A DNA stretch of 64,000 nt from AG-12 sp027319585 (GCA_027319585.1 DAHVMY010000001.1:62001-126000); one strand, 5' to 3'; positions 7,854 to 16,781 are shown, counted from the stretch's first letter. Numbers and translations: made by a program. The notes: generated by a model from the letters alone, not told the origin.

Positions 7854-9181
7854 GCGCCCGGCCGCCCGCTGGTGCCGGGTCGGCGCCGGGCGTTCCTGCA
7901 GGGCCCCTCGCCTTCGCCATCGTATCGATGGAGGGTCCCGACCAGTACAGCCAGGCGGGGGGGCTGGGGGTAAGGGTCACGCAGCTGAGCCTGGCACTCG
8001 CAGAGCTGGGGTATCGGGTCGGTCTCTTCTTCGTCGGGGATCCCGCGCTCCCCGAACGCGAGCTTCACCAGGGCGTCGAGCTGCACCGGCTGGCGCAGGA
8101 GGTTTCCCGCAACTTCCCCCGGGGGATTTACGACGGGGAGGAGGTGAAGCGGGACCATCTCGCCGCCACCTTCCCTTTCGAGCTCGTCAGGGACTGGGTG
8201 GTGCCGGTCCTCGAGTCTGGGTTGACGCCGGTTGTGCTGTTCGAGGAGTGGCACACCGCCGGTTGGGCGCGCACGGTCTCGGACGTGCTGTGGCGTCAGG
8301 GGCTGCGCGAGCGCTGCCTCCTGGTTTGGAACGCCAACAACCAGTTCGGCTTCGAGGTTATCGACTGGCGGGCGCTCGCCTACACCGCCTCCGTCACCAC
8401 CGTGAGCCGCTACATGCGGGTGCTGGTGCAGGCGCGCGGGGTCGATCCTCTGGTCATTCCCAACGGCATCCCCAGGGCCGCTCTGGACCGTCCCAAGGCA
8501 TCCTCAGTCAGCCTGTTGCGGCATGCCGGGGGAGACCGGGCGACGATCTTGAAGATCGGACGGTTCCACCCCGACAAGCGCTGGCAGCAGGCGATCCGGG
8601 CGTTGGCGGTCCTCCGGCGGGCCGGAGCGCCGGTGCGGATGCTGGCCCGGGGCGGCGGGGAGGCGTATGGCCGCCAGCTGATGGCCGAGGCGGCCGACCT
8701 CGGACTGGCCGTGGTGCGGTGGGACTCCCCCATCCGGGATGCGCGGGAGCTGGCCGCGGCGCTGCGGGCCAACCCCGACAGCGACCTGATCGAGCTGGCG
8801 ACATTTCTGCCGGAGAGCCTGCTGCCGATCATGTACGCCTCCGCGGTGGCGGTGCTGGCCAACTCCGGATTCGAGCCCTTTGGCCTGGTGGGCTTGGAGA
8901 CGATGGCGGCCGGCGGGGTCGCGGTGGTCGGGGCCACCGGCGAGGACTACGCCCGCCATCTGCGGAACTCCTTGGTGGTCCAGACCGACGACCCGGGGGA
9001 GCTGGCTCAGCTGGTCATGCGACTTCTGCGCGAGCCCCGGCTGGGAGGCTCGCTGCGGCGGAGCGGACGGGCGACGGCGCGCACGTTCACCTGGGACGAG
9101 GTCATCTGCTCGGACCTCCTGCCACTCCTGCCGCTGATGGCCCGCCGGCAGATGGCGCGCTGGCCAGAGCCTGACCTTTGA
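7850..9181 (+). CDS. GT4-family (GT-B) glycosyltransferase
   Basis: A 443-residue retaining glycosyltransferase. The N-domain has GGLGVRVTQLSLALAELGY, the usual acceptor-side glycine-rich start; NGIP after VIPN is present in the middle; the C-domain has KIGRFHPDKRW and the EX7E motif in FEPFGLVGLETMAAGG, which binds the nucleotide sugar. No signal or TM segment is seen, so it acts in the cytoplasm. It begins at ATG 7850 overlapping the amidohydrolase stop and ends overlapping the MFS gene's TTG. The sugar donor and acceptor cannot be inferred. Confidence 0.82.
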   Translation: MSARPPAGAGSAPGVPAGPLAFAIVSMEGPDQYSQAGGLGVRVTQLSLALAELGYRVGLFFVGDPALPERELHQGVELHRLAQEVSRNFPRGIYDGEEVKRDHLAATFPFELVRDWVVPVLESGLTPVVLFEEWHTAGWARTVSDVLWRQGLRERCLLVWNANNQFGFEVIDWRALAYTASVTTVSRYMRVLVQARGVDPLVIPNGIPRAALDRPKASSVSLLRHAGGDRATILKIGRFHPDKRWQQAIRALAVLRRAGAPVRMLARGGGEAYGRQLMAEAADLGLAVVRWDSPIRDARELAAALRANPDSDLIELATFLPESLLPIMYASAVAVLANSGFEPFGLVGLETMAAGGVAVVGATGEDYARHLRNSLVVQTDDPGELAQLVMRLLREPRLGGSLRRSGRATARTFTWDEVICSDLLPLLPLMARRQMARWPEPDL

Positions 9182-10386
9182 ACTCAGCCGCTGCATCTCG
9201 GCCGACGCGGAGCGTCGGTTTGGGGCTGTTCGTGGTCACCTTCTGGATTGGCTTCAACCTGCGGGCGGCCATCCTGGGGGTCCCCCCGGTTCTCTCGGTG
9301 GTGAAGGGGGATCTTCAACTCAGCTACACCGAGGTCGGATTGCTGAGCGGCATTCCCATCCTCGCCTTCGGCCTGATGGCGTTGCCGTCGTCGGCGCTGG
9401 TGCGCCGCTGGGGCGGGTACGCGGTGGTCGGTGCGGGCCTGGCCCTGGCTGCGGGCGGTGAGCTGCTGAGGATCGTGCCGAAGGCAGGTCCGCTGCCCCT
9501 GTTCGTAGGAACCGGGCTCATGGGGATCGGCATCGCGCTCACCCAACCTGGCCTTCCCGCCCTCTTCCAGGCGTGGTTCCGCACCCATGTGCAGCAGGCG
9601 TCCGTGACCCTCACCTTGGGGATCACGGTCGGGGAGATGGTGGCGGCCAGCGTCTCGCGCCCCATCCTGTACGGGTCCCTCGGCAGCTGGCAGGGGACCA
9701 TGATGGTCTGGGGTCTGTGCGGGTTGAGCTGTGTCGGGGTGTGGGTCTGGGCGGTGCCCCGGGTGCGTGTCGGTCTGGCGGCGGGTGCGGGCTGGGACCT
9801 TCGGCCCTTGATCCGGTCATTCCCACTGTGGTCCATATACCTGTGCTTTGGCGGGCAGTCGCTGGTCTTCTTCGCCGCCAACACCTGGATTCCGACCTCG
9901 GTCCCGGGGGGGCCGCACTCGGCTCTCGCCAGCTGGTGCCTGGCAACCCTCAACGGGGTCATGATTCCGGTCGATCTGGGGCTCATCCTGTGGCGGCGCA
10001 GCTTCGCGACCCGCGGCAGCTACTACCTGGCGAGCGGTCTGATCACCCTGGCCGGGACCCTGGGCTGGTTCCTGTTCGCCTCCACAGCCCCGCTGCTGTT
10101 CGCCGGCCTGATGGGGGTCGGGGTGGCTTTGAACTTCGCGGGCCTGCTTGCCTACCCGCCGCTGGTGGCGGCTCCGGGTCGGGTGGCGCCGCTCACGGCG
10201 GTGATGCTGACCGTCGGCTACGTCTGTGCCTTCTGCGGTCCGTTCCTGGGAGGGCTGGCGCTGGACGCGGGCGGGGGGGTGCGCTCCCCGTTCCTCCCCA
10301 TCGTGGCGGCCTCCGTCATGATGGTGTTCGCGGCCCGGGGCGTGCGTTCTGAGGTGCCCGGTCCGCTGGCGGTTTCCACGGGCTGA
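9178..10386 (+). CDS. MFS transporter, CynX/NimT (cyanate/nitroimidazole) type
   Basis: A 402-residue protein with about twelve hydrophobic helices. It starts at TTG 9178, overlapping the upstream stop (TTGA). The early segment FNLRAAILGVPPVL is characteristic of the CynX/NimT branch of the major facilitator superfamily, and the central segment GLMGIGIALTQPGLPAL fits the same group. Family members export or import small anions or drugs. The substrate is not predictable. It closes the run of overlapping genes that begins at 2107. Confidence 0.8.
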   Translation: MNSAAASRPTRSVGLGLFVVTFWIGFNLRAAILGVPPVLSVVKGDLQLSYTEVGLLSGIPILAFGLMALPSSALVRRWGGYAVVGAGLALAAGGELLRIVPKAGPLPLFVGTGLMGIGIALTQPGLPALFQAWFRTHVQQASVTLTLGITVGEMVAASVSRPILYGSLGSWQGTMMVWGLCGLSCVGVWVWAVPRVRVGLAAGAGWDLRPLIRSFPLWSIYLCFGGQSLVFFAANTWIPTSVPGGPHSALASWCLATLNGVMIPVDLGLILWRRSFATRGSYYLASGLITLAGTLGWFLFASTAPLLFAGLMGVGVALNFAGLLAYPPLVAAPGRVAPLTAVMLTVGYVCAFCGPFLGGLALDAGGGVRSPFLPIVAASVMMVFAARGVRSEVPGPLAVSTG

Positions 10387-10422
10387 TTCGGGAATCCCAC
10401 CTTGCCACTGGAGGATCGAGCG

Positions 10423-11067
10423 GTGAACAGAGCGATGAAGAGCCCGAAGTGGGACTTCGAAGGCGAGGTCCTGGTGCGGACCTGTCGGGTCGGCCCCCTG
10501 GACAACGCTGCCTACGTGGTGGCCTGCCCGAAGACCGGAGCCGCGGTGTTGATCGACGCAGCGGACGAGGCGGAGCGGCTGATCGAGGCGATTGGTGACC
10601 TGAACCTGGTGGCGGTGCTGGAGACGCATGGCCACGCCGACCACTGGCAGGCGCTCGGTGCGGTCCGGGAAACCTTCGGCACCGCCTGGGTCGGCGCCCA
10701 CCCCGCAGATCTGGCGATGTTCCCGCCGCCCCCGCCGGGCCACCACTTCCACCATGGGGAGGAGATCGCATTCGGCAATTCCCGGCTGCGGGTGCTCCAC
10801 ACCCCGGGGCACACGCCGGGCAGCGTCTGCTTCCTCGGCCCCGATGTGGTGTTCACCGGTGACACCCTGTTTCCCGGCGGGCCGGGCGCCACGCGCCCTC
10901 CGCTGGGGGACTTCCCCACCATCCTGAGCAGCATCCGGAACGAGCTGATGGGGCTGGATTCCGCGACCATCGTCTATCCCGGCCACGGCGACCCGACCAC
11001 CATCGGAGCCGAGGTGGCGACGTTCGAGGAGTGGGAGAGAAGGGGGGGAGTCGCGCGGCCGAGCTGA
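10423..11067 (+). CDS. metallo-beta-lactamase-fold hydrolase (glyoxalase II-like)
   Basis: A 214-residue protein. GTG 10423 is chosen because GGAGG lies eight bases upstream; an earlier in-frame TTG at 10402 has no ribosome site. The metal ligands are HGHADH (about 67-72), His in TPGHTPGSVCF (about 130), Asp in VFTGDTLF (about 146) and His in YPGHGDPT near the C-terminus, the complete set for a binuclear metal site. Close relatives are glyoxalase II-like hydrolases and persulfide dioxygenase-like enzymes. The specific substrate is unknown. Confidence 0.83.
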   Translation: MNRAMKSPKWDFEGEVLVRTCRVGPLDNAAYVVACPKTGAAVLIDAADEAERLIEAIGDLNLVAVLETHGHADHWQALGAVRETFGTAWVGAHPADLAMFPPPPPGHHFHHGEEIAFGNSRLRVLHTPGHTPGSVCFLGPDVVFTGDTLFPGGPGATRPPLGDFPTILSSIRNELMGLDSATIVYPGHGDPTTIGAEVATFEEWERRGGVARPS

Positions 11068-11142
11068 GATCCCCGAGACTCGGGCGGGACACCGGGCGGC
11101 GGGCGAAGGTGCCGCCCAGCTGGGCACCGCTGCGAGCTGGGC

Positions 11143-11742
11143 TCAGAAGGGAAGCGCGGCCTGCGGGTGCAGGAAGGTGAGGCGGTGGTGGGGAGACGGT
11201 CCTCGCTCGGCGATGGCTCTCATGTGGGCCGCGCTGCCGTATCCCTTGTTGGCAGCCCAGGAGTAACCCGGGCACTCTCGGTCCAGCTCCTCCATCAGGC
11301 GGTCGCGATGCACCTTGGCGACGATGGACGCGGCCGAGATGGCCGGCACCAGGTCGTCGCCTCCGATCACGGAACGGTAGGTTCGAGTGGTCGAGAGGCG
11401 CAGGTTGCCATCGACCAGATACCTGTCGGCGACCATCGCTCCCAGCAACTGCTCGAAGGCGTGCCGGTTGGCCCAACCGATTCCCAGTTGGTCGATCTCC
11501 TGGCAGCCGACCTCGATGACCATCATCTGCTCGGCCGCCTCGCGGATGACCGGGTCCAGCTTGCCGCGCTGGGAAGCCGTCAGCCGTTTGCTGTCGCGCA
11601 AGAGGGGGTGTGCGAAGTCGGCCTTGAGCACCACGGCCGCCGCCACCAAGGGGCCGGCGAGGGCTCCGCGGCCGACCTCATCGAGACCGCAGATCCTTGC
11701 GGCGAGAACTATTGCCCCACCACCACCGGCTCGTCCAATCAC
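11143..11742 (-). CDS. rnhB: ribonuclease HII
   Basis: A 199-residue enzyme that removes RNA from RNA-DNA hybrids and excises single ribonucleotides. The catalytic DEVGRGALAGPLVAAAV motif begins at Asp21-Glu22, RDSKRL and AISAASIVAKVHRD follow, and GYGSAAH is near the C-terminus, all standard for type II. It starts at GTG 11742 without a ribosome site, but a TACACT -10 box lies eight bases upstream, suggesting a nearly leaderless mRNA. It is transcribed alone, convergent with the MBL hydrolase gene. Confidence 0.92.
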   Translation of the reverse strand: MIGRAGGGGAIVLAARICGLDEVGRGALAGPLVAAAVVLKADFAHPLLRDSKRLTASQRGKLDPVIREAAEQMMVIEVGCQEIDQLGIGWANRHAFEQLLGAMVADRYLVDGNLRLSTTRTYRSVIGGDDLVPAISAASIVAKVHRDRLMEELDRECPGYSWAANKGYGSAAHMRAIAERGPSPHHRLTFLHPQAALPF

Positions 11743-11750
11743 TTCTGGTC

Positions 11751-11756
11751 AGTGTA
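11751..11756 (-). promoter_or_regulatory. -10 box of rnhB, near-leaderless
   Basis: On the minus strand TACACT is followed by eight bases and the GTG start of rnhB. Transcription would begin within one or two bases of the start codon. No clear -35 box is seen. Confidence 0.5.
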
Positions 11757-11906
11757 GTCAGGGCCGCGATTCGGAGGGTCCCTCGCGGTGAATAACCGCA
11801 CCGGCAGGAGAGCCGTCGCAGTCTGTTTGCTCGGGTGGAGGCTCCAGGGATAGAATCGCCGCAGGCAGCCGGGGGGGAGTGCATAGGTCCGGGCTTGTGG
11901 AGGGCA

Positions 11907-13580
11907 ATGACCGTGTCAACAAGACTCCTGCGGCGTTTGGGGGTTTTCCTGGGAGCGAGCGGTCTGATCCTGGCCAGCGTTGGGATGGCGGGTTTGTCAG
12001 GCACAGACACGGCGGGCGCACCACCGGGTCTCCACCAAGAGAGATCACCCGGGCTGGTGCCCTCGACCGCGGCGGCCGGGCTCGTCCCGCAGCTCGTCAC
12101 CCTGCCGGATGTTCCCGGTCTTTTCACATCTCACCGGACAGCGGCGACAGCGTGCACCCTGCCCGACGGCACTGACGTCAGCTACTTCCACTGCTACACT
12201 CCGCAGCAAATCCGGGATGCCTACCAGGTGAATGGGGTGGACTTGAAGGGTGGCCTTCCGGACTACGGACAGGGGCAGACGATCGTGCTGGTTGACGCCT
12301 ACGGAAGCCCCACCGCGGCTCAGGATCTATACCACTTCCATAAGACCTTCTTCCCCAGTCTTCCGGCCCCCGACTTCCAGCAGATCTTTCCCCAGGGCGA
12401 CCCCCAGTACCACAACAGCTCACATGGGGTGGGCTTGGCCGGATCGAACGGGGCTGCGGGATGGTCCGGGGAGGCCACCCTGGACATGGAGTGGGCCTAT
12501 TCAATCGCCCCAGAGGCGCACATCATCCTGATGGCGGTGCCCCCGTCCGAAACTGAAGGAGTCCAGGGGTTCCCTAACCTTTTCAAGGCGATCTCTGCTG
12601 AGATCAGTGCGACGCCCGAGGGTACCGTCTTCTCCATGTCATTCGCCGCCACCGAGCAGACGTTTGGCGGGGCGGCGGCAGCACAGGTGGCTCGGTTCGA
12701 CCAGGTCTTCAAGAAGGGTCTGGCCCGGAAGGACAACTTCTTCGCGGCAGCCGGGGACACCGGGACATCCAATTCCAGCAAGGTTCACGAGGAGAGCGTT
12801 TCCTATCCCTATCCGACGGTCTCCTGGCCAGCCAGCTCCCCATACGTGGTCGCGGTGGGGGGCACGCAACTCCAGTACGGCTGGACCTGGGATCCGACCA
12901 GCGACACCGCGTTCACGCCGGGACTGAACGGCACCGTCAAGTTCAACCCCGATTACTGGGCAGCCACTTCCGGGGGGGACAGCCAAGCCGTCTGGAACGA
13001 GTCATGGGCGCCCGTGGCTACCGGTGGGGGAGCAAGCTCGATCTATGCGCGCCCAGGTTGGCAGGCGTCGGTCGCTCCTCAGTACGGTGACCATCGGCTA
13101 GTCCCGGACACCTCCTGGAACGCGGCGGTCAACGGTGGGGTGGACGTTTACATCACAGCCTATCCTGAGTACAACTGTGGCAATTCGACCGGCTGCTGGA
13201 CGATCTACGGCGGCACCTCGGCTGCCACCCCGCAGACCGCGGCGCTGGTAGCCCTCACGAATGCGGCTCGTGAGTCGTTCGGCAGGGGCCCGCTTGGCTT
13301 CCTTGATCCGTTGCTGTACAAGATGGGATCCCAGCTCTACGGCGGCCAGAACCCGGCCTATCAGGACATAGTCCCGGAACAGTACGGCTCAGCGCCGGCG
13401 AGTTTCGCCGGCAGCGAGGTGGACGTAACCGGATCCGTCATGAAGTCCGTGGGCACGTTGGAGGACAACCAGCTCTGGCAGGTTCCAACTCCTGGATATG
13501 CCACCACCACCGGGTACGACCCCACGACCGGCTGGGGCGCCCCGATAGCTCCGGGCTTCGTGGCGGCGCTGGGCGGTTAG
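11907..13580 (+). CDS. secreted sedolisin-family (S53) serine-carboxyl peptidase with very short prodomain
   Basis: A 557-residue protein starting at ATG 11907 behind GGAGGG. Residues 1-30 form a signal peptide (arginines, hydrophobic core, small residues). The catalytic Glu189 and Asp193 lie in SGEATLDMEW, the oxyanion Asp284 in AAAGDTGT and the nucleophile Ser438 in GGTSAATP, as in sedolisin/kumamolisin. GYDPTTGWGAP at the C-terminus resembles the calcium-binding loop. Only about 60 residues separate the signal peptide from the catalytic domain, whereas family members normally carry a prodomain of roughly 170-190 residues. Probably an extracellular protease active at acidic pH (family knowledge). 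Confidence 0.88.
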   Translation: MTVSTRLLRRLGVFLGASGLILASVGMAGLSGTDTAGAPPGLHQERSPGLVPSTAAAGLVPQLVTLPDVPGLFTSHRTAATACTLPDGTDVSYFHCYTPQQIRDAYQVNGVDLKGGLPDYGQGQTIVLVDAYGSPTAAQDLYHFHKTFFPSLPAPDFQQIFPQGDPQYHNSSHGVGLAGSNGAAGWSGEATLDMEWAYSIAPEAHIILMAVPPSETEGVQGFPNLFKAISAEISATPEGTVFSMSFAATEQTFGGAAAAQVARFDQVFKKGLARKDNFFAAAGDTGTSNSSKVHEESVSYPYPTVSWPASSPYVVAVGGTQLQYGWTWDPTSDTAFTPGLNGTVKFNPDYWAATSGGDSQAVWNESWAPVATGGGASSIYARPGWQASVAPQYGDHRLVPDTSWNAAVNGGVDVYITAYPEYNCGNSTGCWTIYGGTSAATPQTAALVALTNAARESFGRGPLGFLDPLLYKMGSQLYGGQNPAYQDIVPEQYGSAPASFAGSEVDVTGSVMKSVGTLEDNQLWQVPTPGYATTTGYDPTTGWGAPIAPGFVAALGG

Positions 13581-13607
13581 CCGGGCCGACCGCGGTCCGG
13601 TCCCATG

Positions 13608-13634
13608 GAGGGCGGGAGTTCGACTCCCGCCCTC
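13608..13634. terminator. GC-rich hairpin after the sedolisin gene
   Basis: A perfect inverted repeat of 12 bases each side around TCG lies 28 bases after the peptidase stop. There is no T-run after it, so it is a hairpin of terminator type without the classical U-tract, or a transcript-stabilising structure. Confidence 0.5.
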
Positions 13635-13662
13635 GGTCGCGTGAGTCCGCTGGCGCCCCTTC

Positions 13663-13668
13663 TATACT
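13663..13668 (+). promoter_or_regulatory. -10 box of the acyl-CoA carboxylase gene
   Basis: TATACT stands eight bases before the ATG at 13677, placing the expected transcript start two bases before the start codon. No ribosome-binding site is present between them. Confidence 0.55.
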
Positions 13669-13676
13669 CAAGTCGC

Positions 13677-15248
13677 ATGACTGAGAGTTCGCCTGCCGCG
13701 CGTCCCAGTCTGGCGCTGAACAGGCGGTCGCAGTTGAAGGCCCGACAGGACCGGGCCAGGCTGGGGGGACCGGAGAAGTACCGGCAGCGGTTGCCGACGC
13801 AGCACAAGCTCCCGGTCCGAGAGCGGCTGGCCCTGCTCTTCGACCCCAAGACCCCCTTCATCGAGGACGGGCTCCTGGCCAACTCCGAGAACCCTGAGGA
13901 GATGGGGGCCGATGGGGTGGTAACCGGCATCGGGGTGGTCCACGGTCGCCGGGTGGCGGTGATGGCAAACGATCCGACGGTGAAGGCTGGTTCGTGGGGC
14001 CCCCGCACCGTGGAGAAGATTCTGCGCATTCAGGAACGCGCCGAGCACCTGCAGATCCCGCTCTGCTACCTGGTCGACTCGGCCGGGGCCAGGATCACCG
14101 AGCAGGTCGACATGTTCCCCGGGCGGCGCCACGCCGGCCGCATCTTTCACAACCAGGTCCGGCTGAGCGGGCAGGTGCCCCAGCCTTGCGTGCTGTTCGG
14201 CCCGAGTGCTGCGGGTGGGGCCTACATCCCCGCCTTCTGTGACGTGGTCTTCATGGTCGAAGGCAACGCCTCCATGTATCTGGGCTCACCCCGGATGGCT
14301 GAGGAGGTGGTGGGGGAGAAGGTCACCCTGGAGGAGATGGGCGGGGCGAGGATGCACTGCACCGTCTCCGGTTGCGGCGACCTCCTGGCACCCGACGAGC
14401 GTTCGGCGCTGGCGGCGCTGCGCGACTATCTCGCCTTCTTCCCGCCCAACTGGGCCACGGACCCGCCACCGGTGGCGCCGCGACCGCCGGCCGCCCGCGA
14501 GGATCTGGGCGACCTGATCCCCGAGGAGTCGGCTCGGGGCTACGACGTGCATCAGATCCTGGATGCCCTGTTCGACGCTGGCTCGTTCTTCGAGATCAAG
14601 CAGCTCTACGCCCGCGAGCTGGTGTGTGGGCTGGCTCGTCTGGGGGGGCGCGCGGTGGGGGTGGTGGCCTCCCAGCCCGCGCATCAGGGGGGCGTTCTGT
14701 TCGTCGACTCGTCCGACAAGGCGGCACGATTCATCAGCCTCTGCGACGCCTTCGGGATACCCCTGGTATTCCTGGCCGACGTCCCCGGCTTCATGATCGG
14801 GTCCGCGGTCGAACGGGATGGGATCATCAGGCACGGGGCCAAGATGATCGCGGCCCTGAGCTCCGCCACCGTGCCCCGCTTCTGCGTGGTCCTGCGCAAG
14901 GCGTATGGGGCGGGCCTTTATGCGATGAGCGGTCCTGGGTTCGAGCCGGAGGCGACCCTGGCCCTGCCAACAGCGGAGATCGCGGTGATGGGCCCGGAGG
15001 CCGCGGTGAACGCGGTCTACGCGAACCGGATCGCGGCCCTGCCGGAGGCCGAGCGGGCCGATTTCGTCCGCCGGATGCGGGAGGAGTACGCTGAGGGCAT
15101 CGACGTGTTCCGGCTGGCGTCCGACCTGGTGATCGACGCCATCGTCGATCCCGACTCAATTCGTGATGAGCTGCTCGCCCGGCTGGCGGCGGCGGGCTCG
15201 CGGCGCCGCCCTGAGCCGGCCCGCAAGCACGGTGTCTTTCCGGTTTGA
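13677..15248 (+). CDS. acyl-CoA carboxylase carboxyltransferase (beta) subunit, PccB/MccB type
   Basis: A 523-residue biotin-dependent carboxyltransferase that moves CO2 from carboxybiotin to an acyl-CoA. Two crotonase-like halves are visible: the first with VDSAGARI and GPSAAGGAYIPAFCD (oxyanion glycines), the second with FLADVPGFMIG and RKAYGAGLYAMSG. Length and order match propionyl- or methylcrotonyl-CoA carboxylase beta chains; the specificity residue cannot be assigned. No biotin carboxylase or BCCP gene is next to it, so the partner must be elsewhere. The start is ATG 13677, just downstream of a TATACT box. Confidence 0.88.
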   Translation: MTESSPAARPSLALNRRSQLKARQDRARLGGPEKYRQRLPTQHKLPVRERLALLFDPKTPFIEDGLLANSENPEEMGADGVVTGIGVVHGRRVAVMANDPTVKAGSWGPRTVEKILRIQERAEHLQIPLCYLVDSAGARITEQVDMFPGRRHAGRIFHNQVRLSGQVPQPCVLFGPSAAGGAYIPAFCDVVFMVEGNASMYLGSPRMAEEVVGEKVTLEEMGGARMHCTVSGCGDLLAPDERSALAALRDYLAFFPPNWATDPPPVAPRPPAAREDLGDLIPEESARGYDVHQILDALFDAGSFFEIKQLYARELVCGLARLGGRAVGVVASQPAHQGGVLFVDSSDKAARFISLCDAFGIPLVFLADVPGFMIGSAVERDGIIRHGAKMIAALSSATVPRFCVVLRKAYGAGLYAMSGPGFEPEATLALPTAEIAVMGPEAAVNAVYANRIAALPEAERADFVRRMREEYAEGIDVFRLASDLVIDAIVDPDSIRDELLARLAAAGSRRRPEPARKHGVFPV

Positions 15249-15261
15249 AGAGGTATTCGCA

Positions 15262-16443
15262 TTGACATCGAGATCTGCTCCTCTGCTTCTCATCCCCGGT
15301 CCCACCCCGGTGCCGCAGCCGGTCCTGGAAGCGCTGGCGCGGCCGACTGAGAGCCACAGCAGCGCAGTGACCGGTGCCGCTCTGCGGCGGCTCCAGGAAG
15401 GGGTGGCGCAGGCGGTTGGGGCTCAGCCGACCGGAAAGGACGGGGCGTTGGTGCTGGTCCTGGCCGGCAGCGGGACCCTGGCGCTCGAGTGTGGGGTTGT
15501 CAACCTGGTGCCCCCGGGGGAGAAGCTTCTGGTCGTCAGCCACGGGCTGTTCGGCGATCGCTATGCCGCCGTGGGCCGGGCCATTGGGGCCGAGGTCGAG
15601 GTGGTGGAGTGCCCGTGGGGGGAGCAGGTGCCTGCCGAGCGGGTGGAGGCCGCCCTCAAGTCCTCCGGGGCCAAGGTCATGGCGGCCACCCACGTGGACA
15701 CTGCGACGGGGGTGGTCTCGCCCTATCGTGATTACGCGCGCATCGCAGGTGAGCTCGGGGTCACCATGGTGCTGGATGCCGTGGCCACGGTGGGAGGTAT
15801 GCCCGTGGACATGACCGAGAACGGGATCGACGTGGTGCTGACGGCCTCCCAGAAGGCGCTGGGGATGCCCCCGGGCCTGGCGATCCTGGTGGTGTCGCCC
15901 CGGGCTCTCGAGTTGCGCCGTCGGCTCGGCGGCTGCCGCAGCTACTTCCTGGACTGGCTCAACTGGGAGGCGACCATGGGCGACCCCGAGGGACGGTACT
16001 TCGCCACTTTGCCCACCAACATGATCGTGGCCGGCAAGGCGGCGGCTGACCTGGCCATCGCCGAGGGCTGGGAGAACCGTTTTCGTCGGCACCGCCGGAT
16101 GGCCCGGTCAGCGCGACGCGGGCTGCGCGCCATCGGGCTGCACCCCCTGGCGGAGGAGGCGGTTCTGGGGGCGACCGTCACGGCGACCGGCGTCCCGGAG
16201 GGGATCAGCCCGACCGACCTGCGGGTGGAGGTGGCCAAGGATGGGGTCGCGATCGCCGGCGCGATCGGGAAGTGGGCGCCGCTGGGAGTCCGGTTTGGCC
16301 ACATGGGGGCCGCCGACCTACCGGACCTGCTGCAGGGGATGGCCGCCGTCGAGGCGGCCCTGGCCCGGCTGGGCGCACCGGTGGAACGGGGGGCTGGGGT
16401 CGCCGAGCTGGTGACCGGCTGGGGGGAGGAGCTGCCCGCCTAG
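15262..16443 (+). CDS. class V PLP-dependent aminotransferase (alanine/serine-glyoxylate type)
   Basis: A 393-residue enzyme starting at TTG 15262 with GAAGAGG eight bases upstream. IPGPTPVP at the N-terminus, AGSGTLALE, and TASQKALGMPPGLA with the PLP Schiff-base Lys198 are typical of the alanine-glyoxylate/serine-pyruvate aminotransferase family. Such enzymes work in photorespiratory-type glyoxylate, serine or purine degradation routes. The gene follows the carboxyltransferase by 13 bases and may be cotranscribed. Its TAG stop shares the sequence CTAG with the stop of the convergent Rieske gene. Confidence 0.87.
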   Translation: MTSRSAPLLLIPGPTPVPQPVLEALARPTESHSSAVTGAALRRLQEGVAQAVGAQPTGKDGALVLVLAGSGTLALECGVVNLVPPGEKLLVVSHGLFGDRYAAVGRAIGAEVEVVECPWGEQVPAERVEAALKSSGAKVMAATHVDTATGVVSPYRDYARIAGELGVTMVLDAVATVGGMPVDMTENGIDVVLTASQKALGMPPGLAILVVSPRALELRRRLGGCRSYFLDWLNWEATMGDPEGRYFATLPTNMIVAGKAAADLAIAEGWENRFRRHRRMARSARRGLRAIGLHPLAEEAVLGATVTATGVPEGISPTDLRVEVAKDGVAIAGAIGKWAPLGVRFGHMGAADLPDLLQGMAAVEAALARLGAPVERGAGVAELVTGWGEELPA

Positions 16444-16769
16444 ATCCGCACGAAGACCAGCCCATCCCGGACTCGGACGGGGTGCACCGGCTGGGCGGGT
16501 GAGCCCGGGGGGTAGTCGGCGCGACCGGTGCTCCACTCGTAGCGGAAGCGGTGCCAGGGGCAGACGATCTGGCCTCCGCGGAGCCAACCGGCTGAGAGCG
16601 GCGCGCCGGCGTGGACGCACTGGTCATCGAGCGCGGCTATCAGCGGACCGTGCCGAACCAAGCAAAGGCGCGACTGCCCGACAGTGGCCTGGCTCAAGCC
16701 CTCCGGGATCCGCTGCAGGGGCCCCAGGCAGTGCCACGCTGATGGCTGGGTCGGGTCGGCGGTGGTCAT
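16440..16769 (-). CDS. Rieske [2Fe-2S] ferredoxin-like protein
   Basis: A small 109-residue soluble Rieske protein. The cluster ligands are CVHAG (Cys51, His53) and CPWH (Cys70, His73), the spacing found in dioxygenase ferredoxins and NirD-like subunits. There is no TM segment, so it probably serves as an electron carrier for an oxygenase or reductase encoded elsewhere (inference). Start ATG 16769 lacks a ribosome site but is preceded by a -10-like TAACGT six bases upstream. It overlaps the convergent aminotransferase gene by four bases. Confidence 0.87.
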   Translation of the reverse strand: MTTADPTQPSAWHCLGPLQRIPEGLSQATVGQSRLCLVRHGPLIAALDDQCVHAGAPLSAGWLRGGQIVCPWHRFRYEWSTGRADYPPGSPAQPVHPVRVRDGLVFVRI

Positions 16770-16775
16770 GCCCCG

Positions 16776-16781
16776 ACGTTA
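16776..16781 (-). promoter_or_regulatory. -10 box of the Rieske gene, leaderless spacing
   Basis: Minus-strand TAACGT, then six bases, then ATG. The spacing puts the transcript start at the A of the start codon. Confidence 0.5.
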
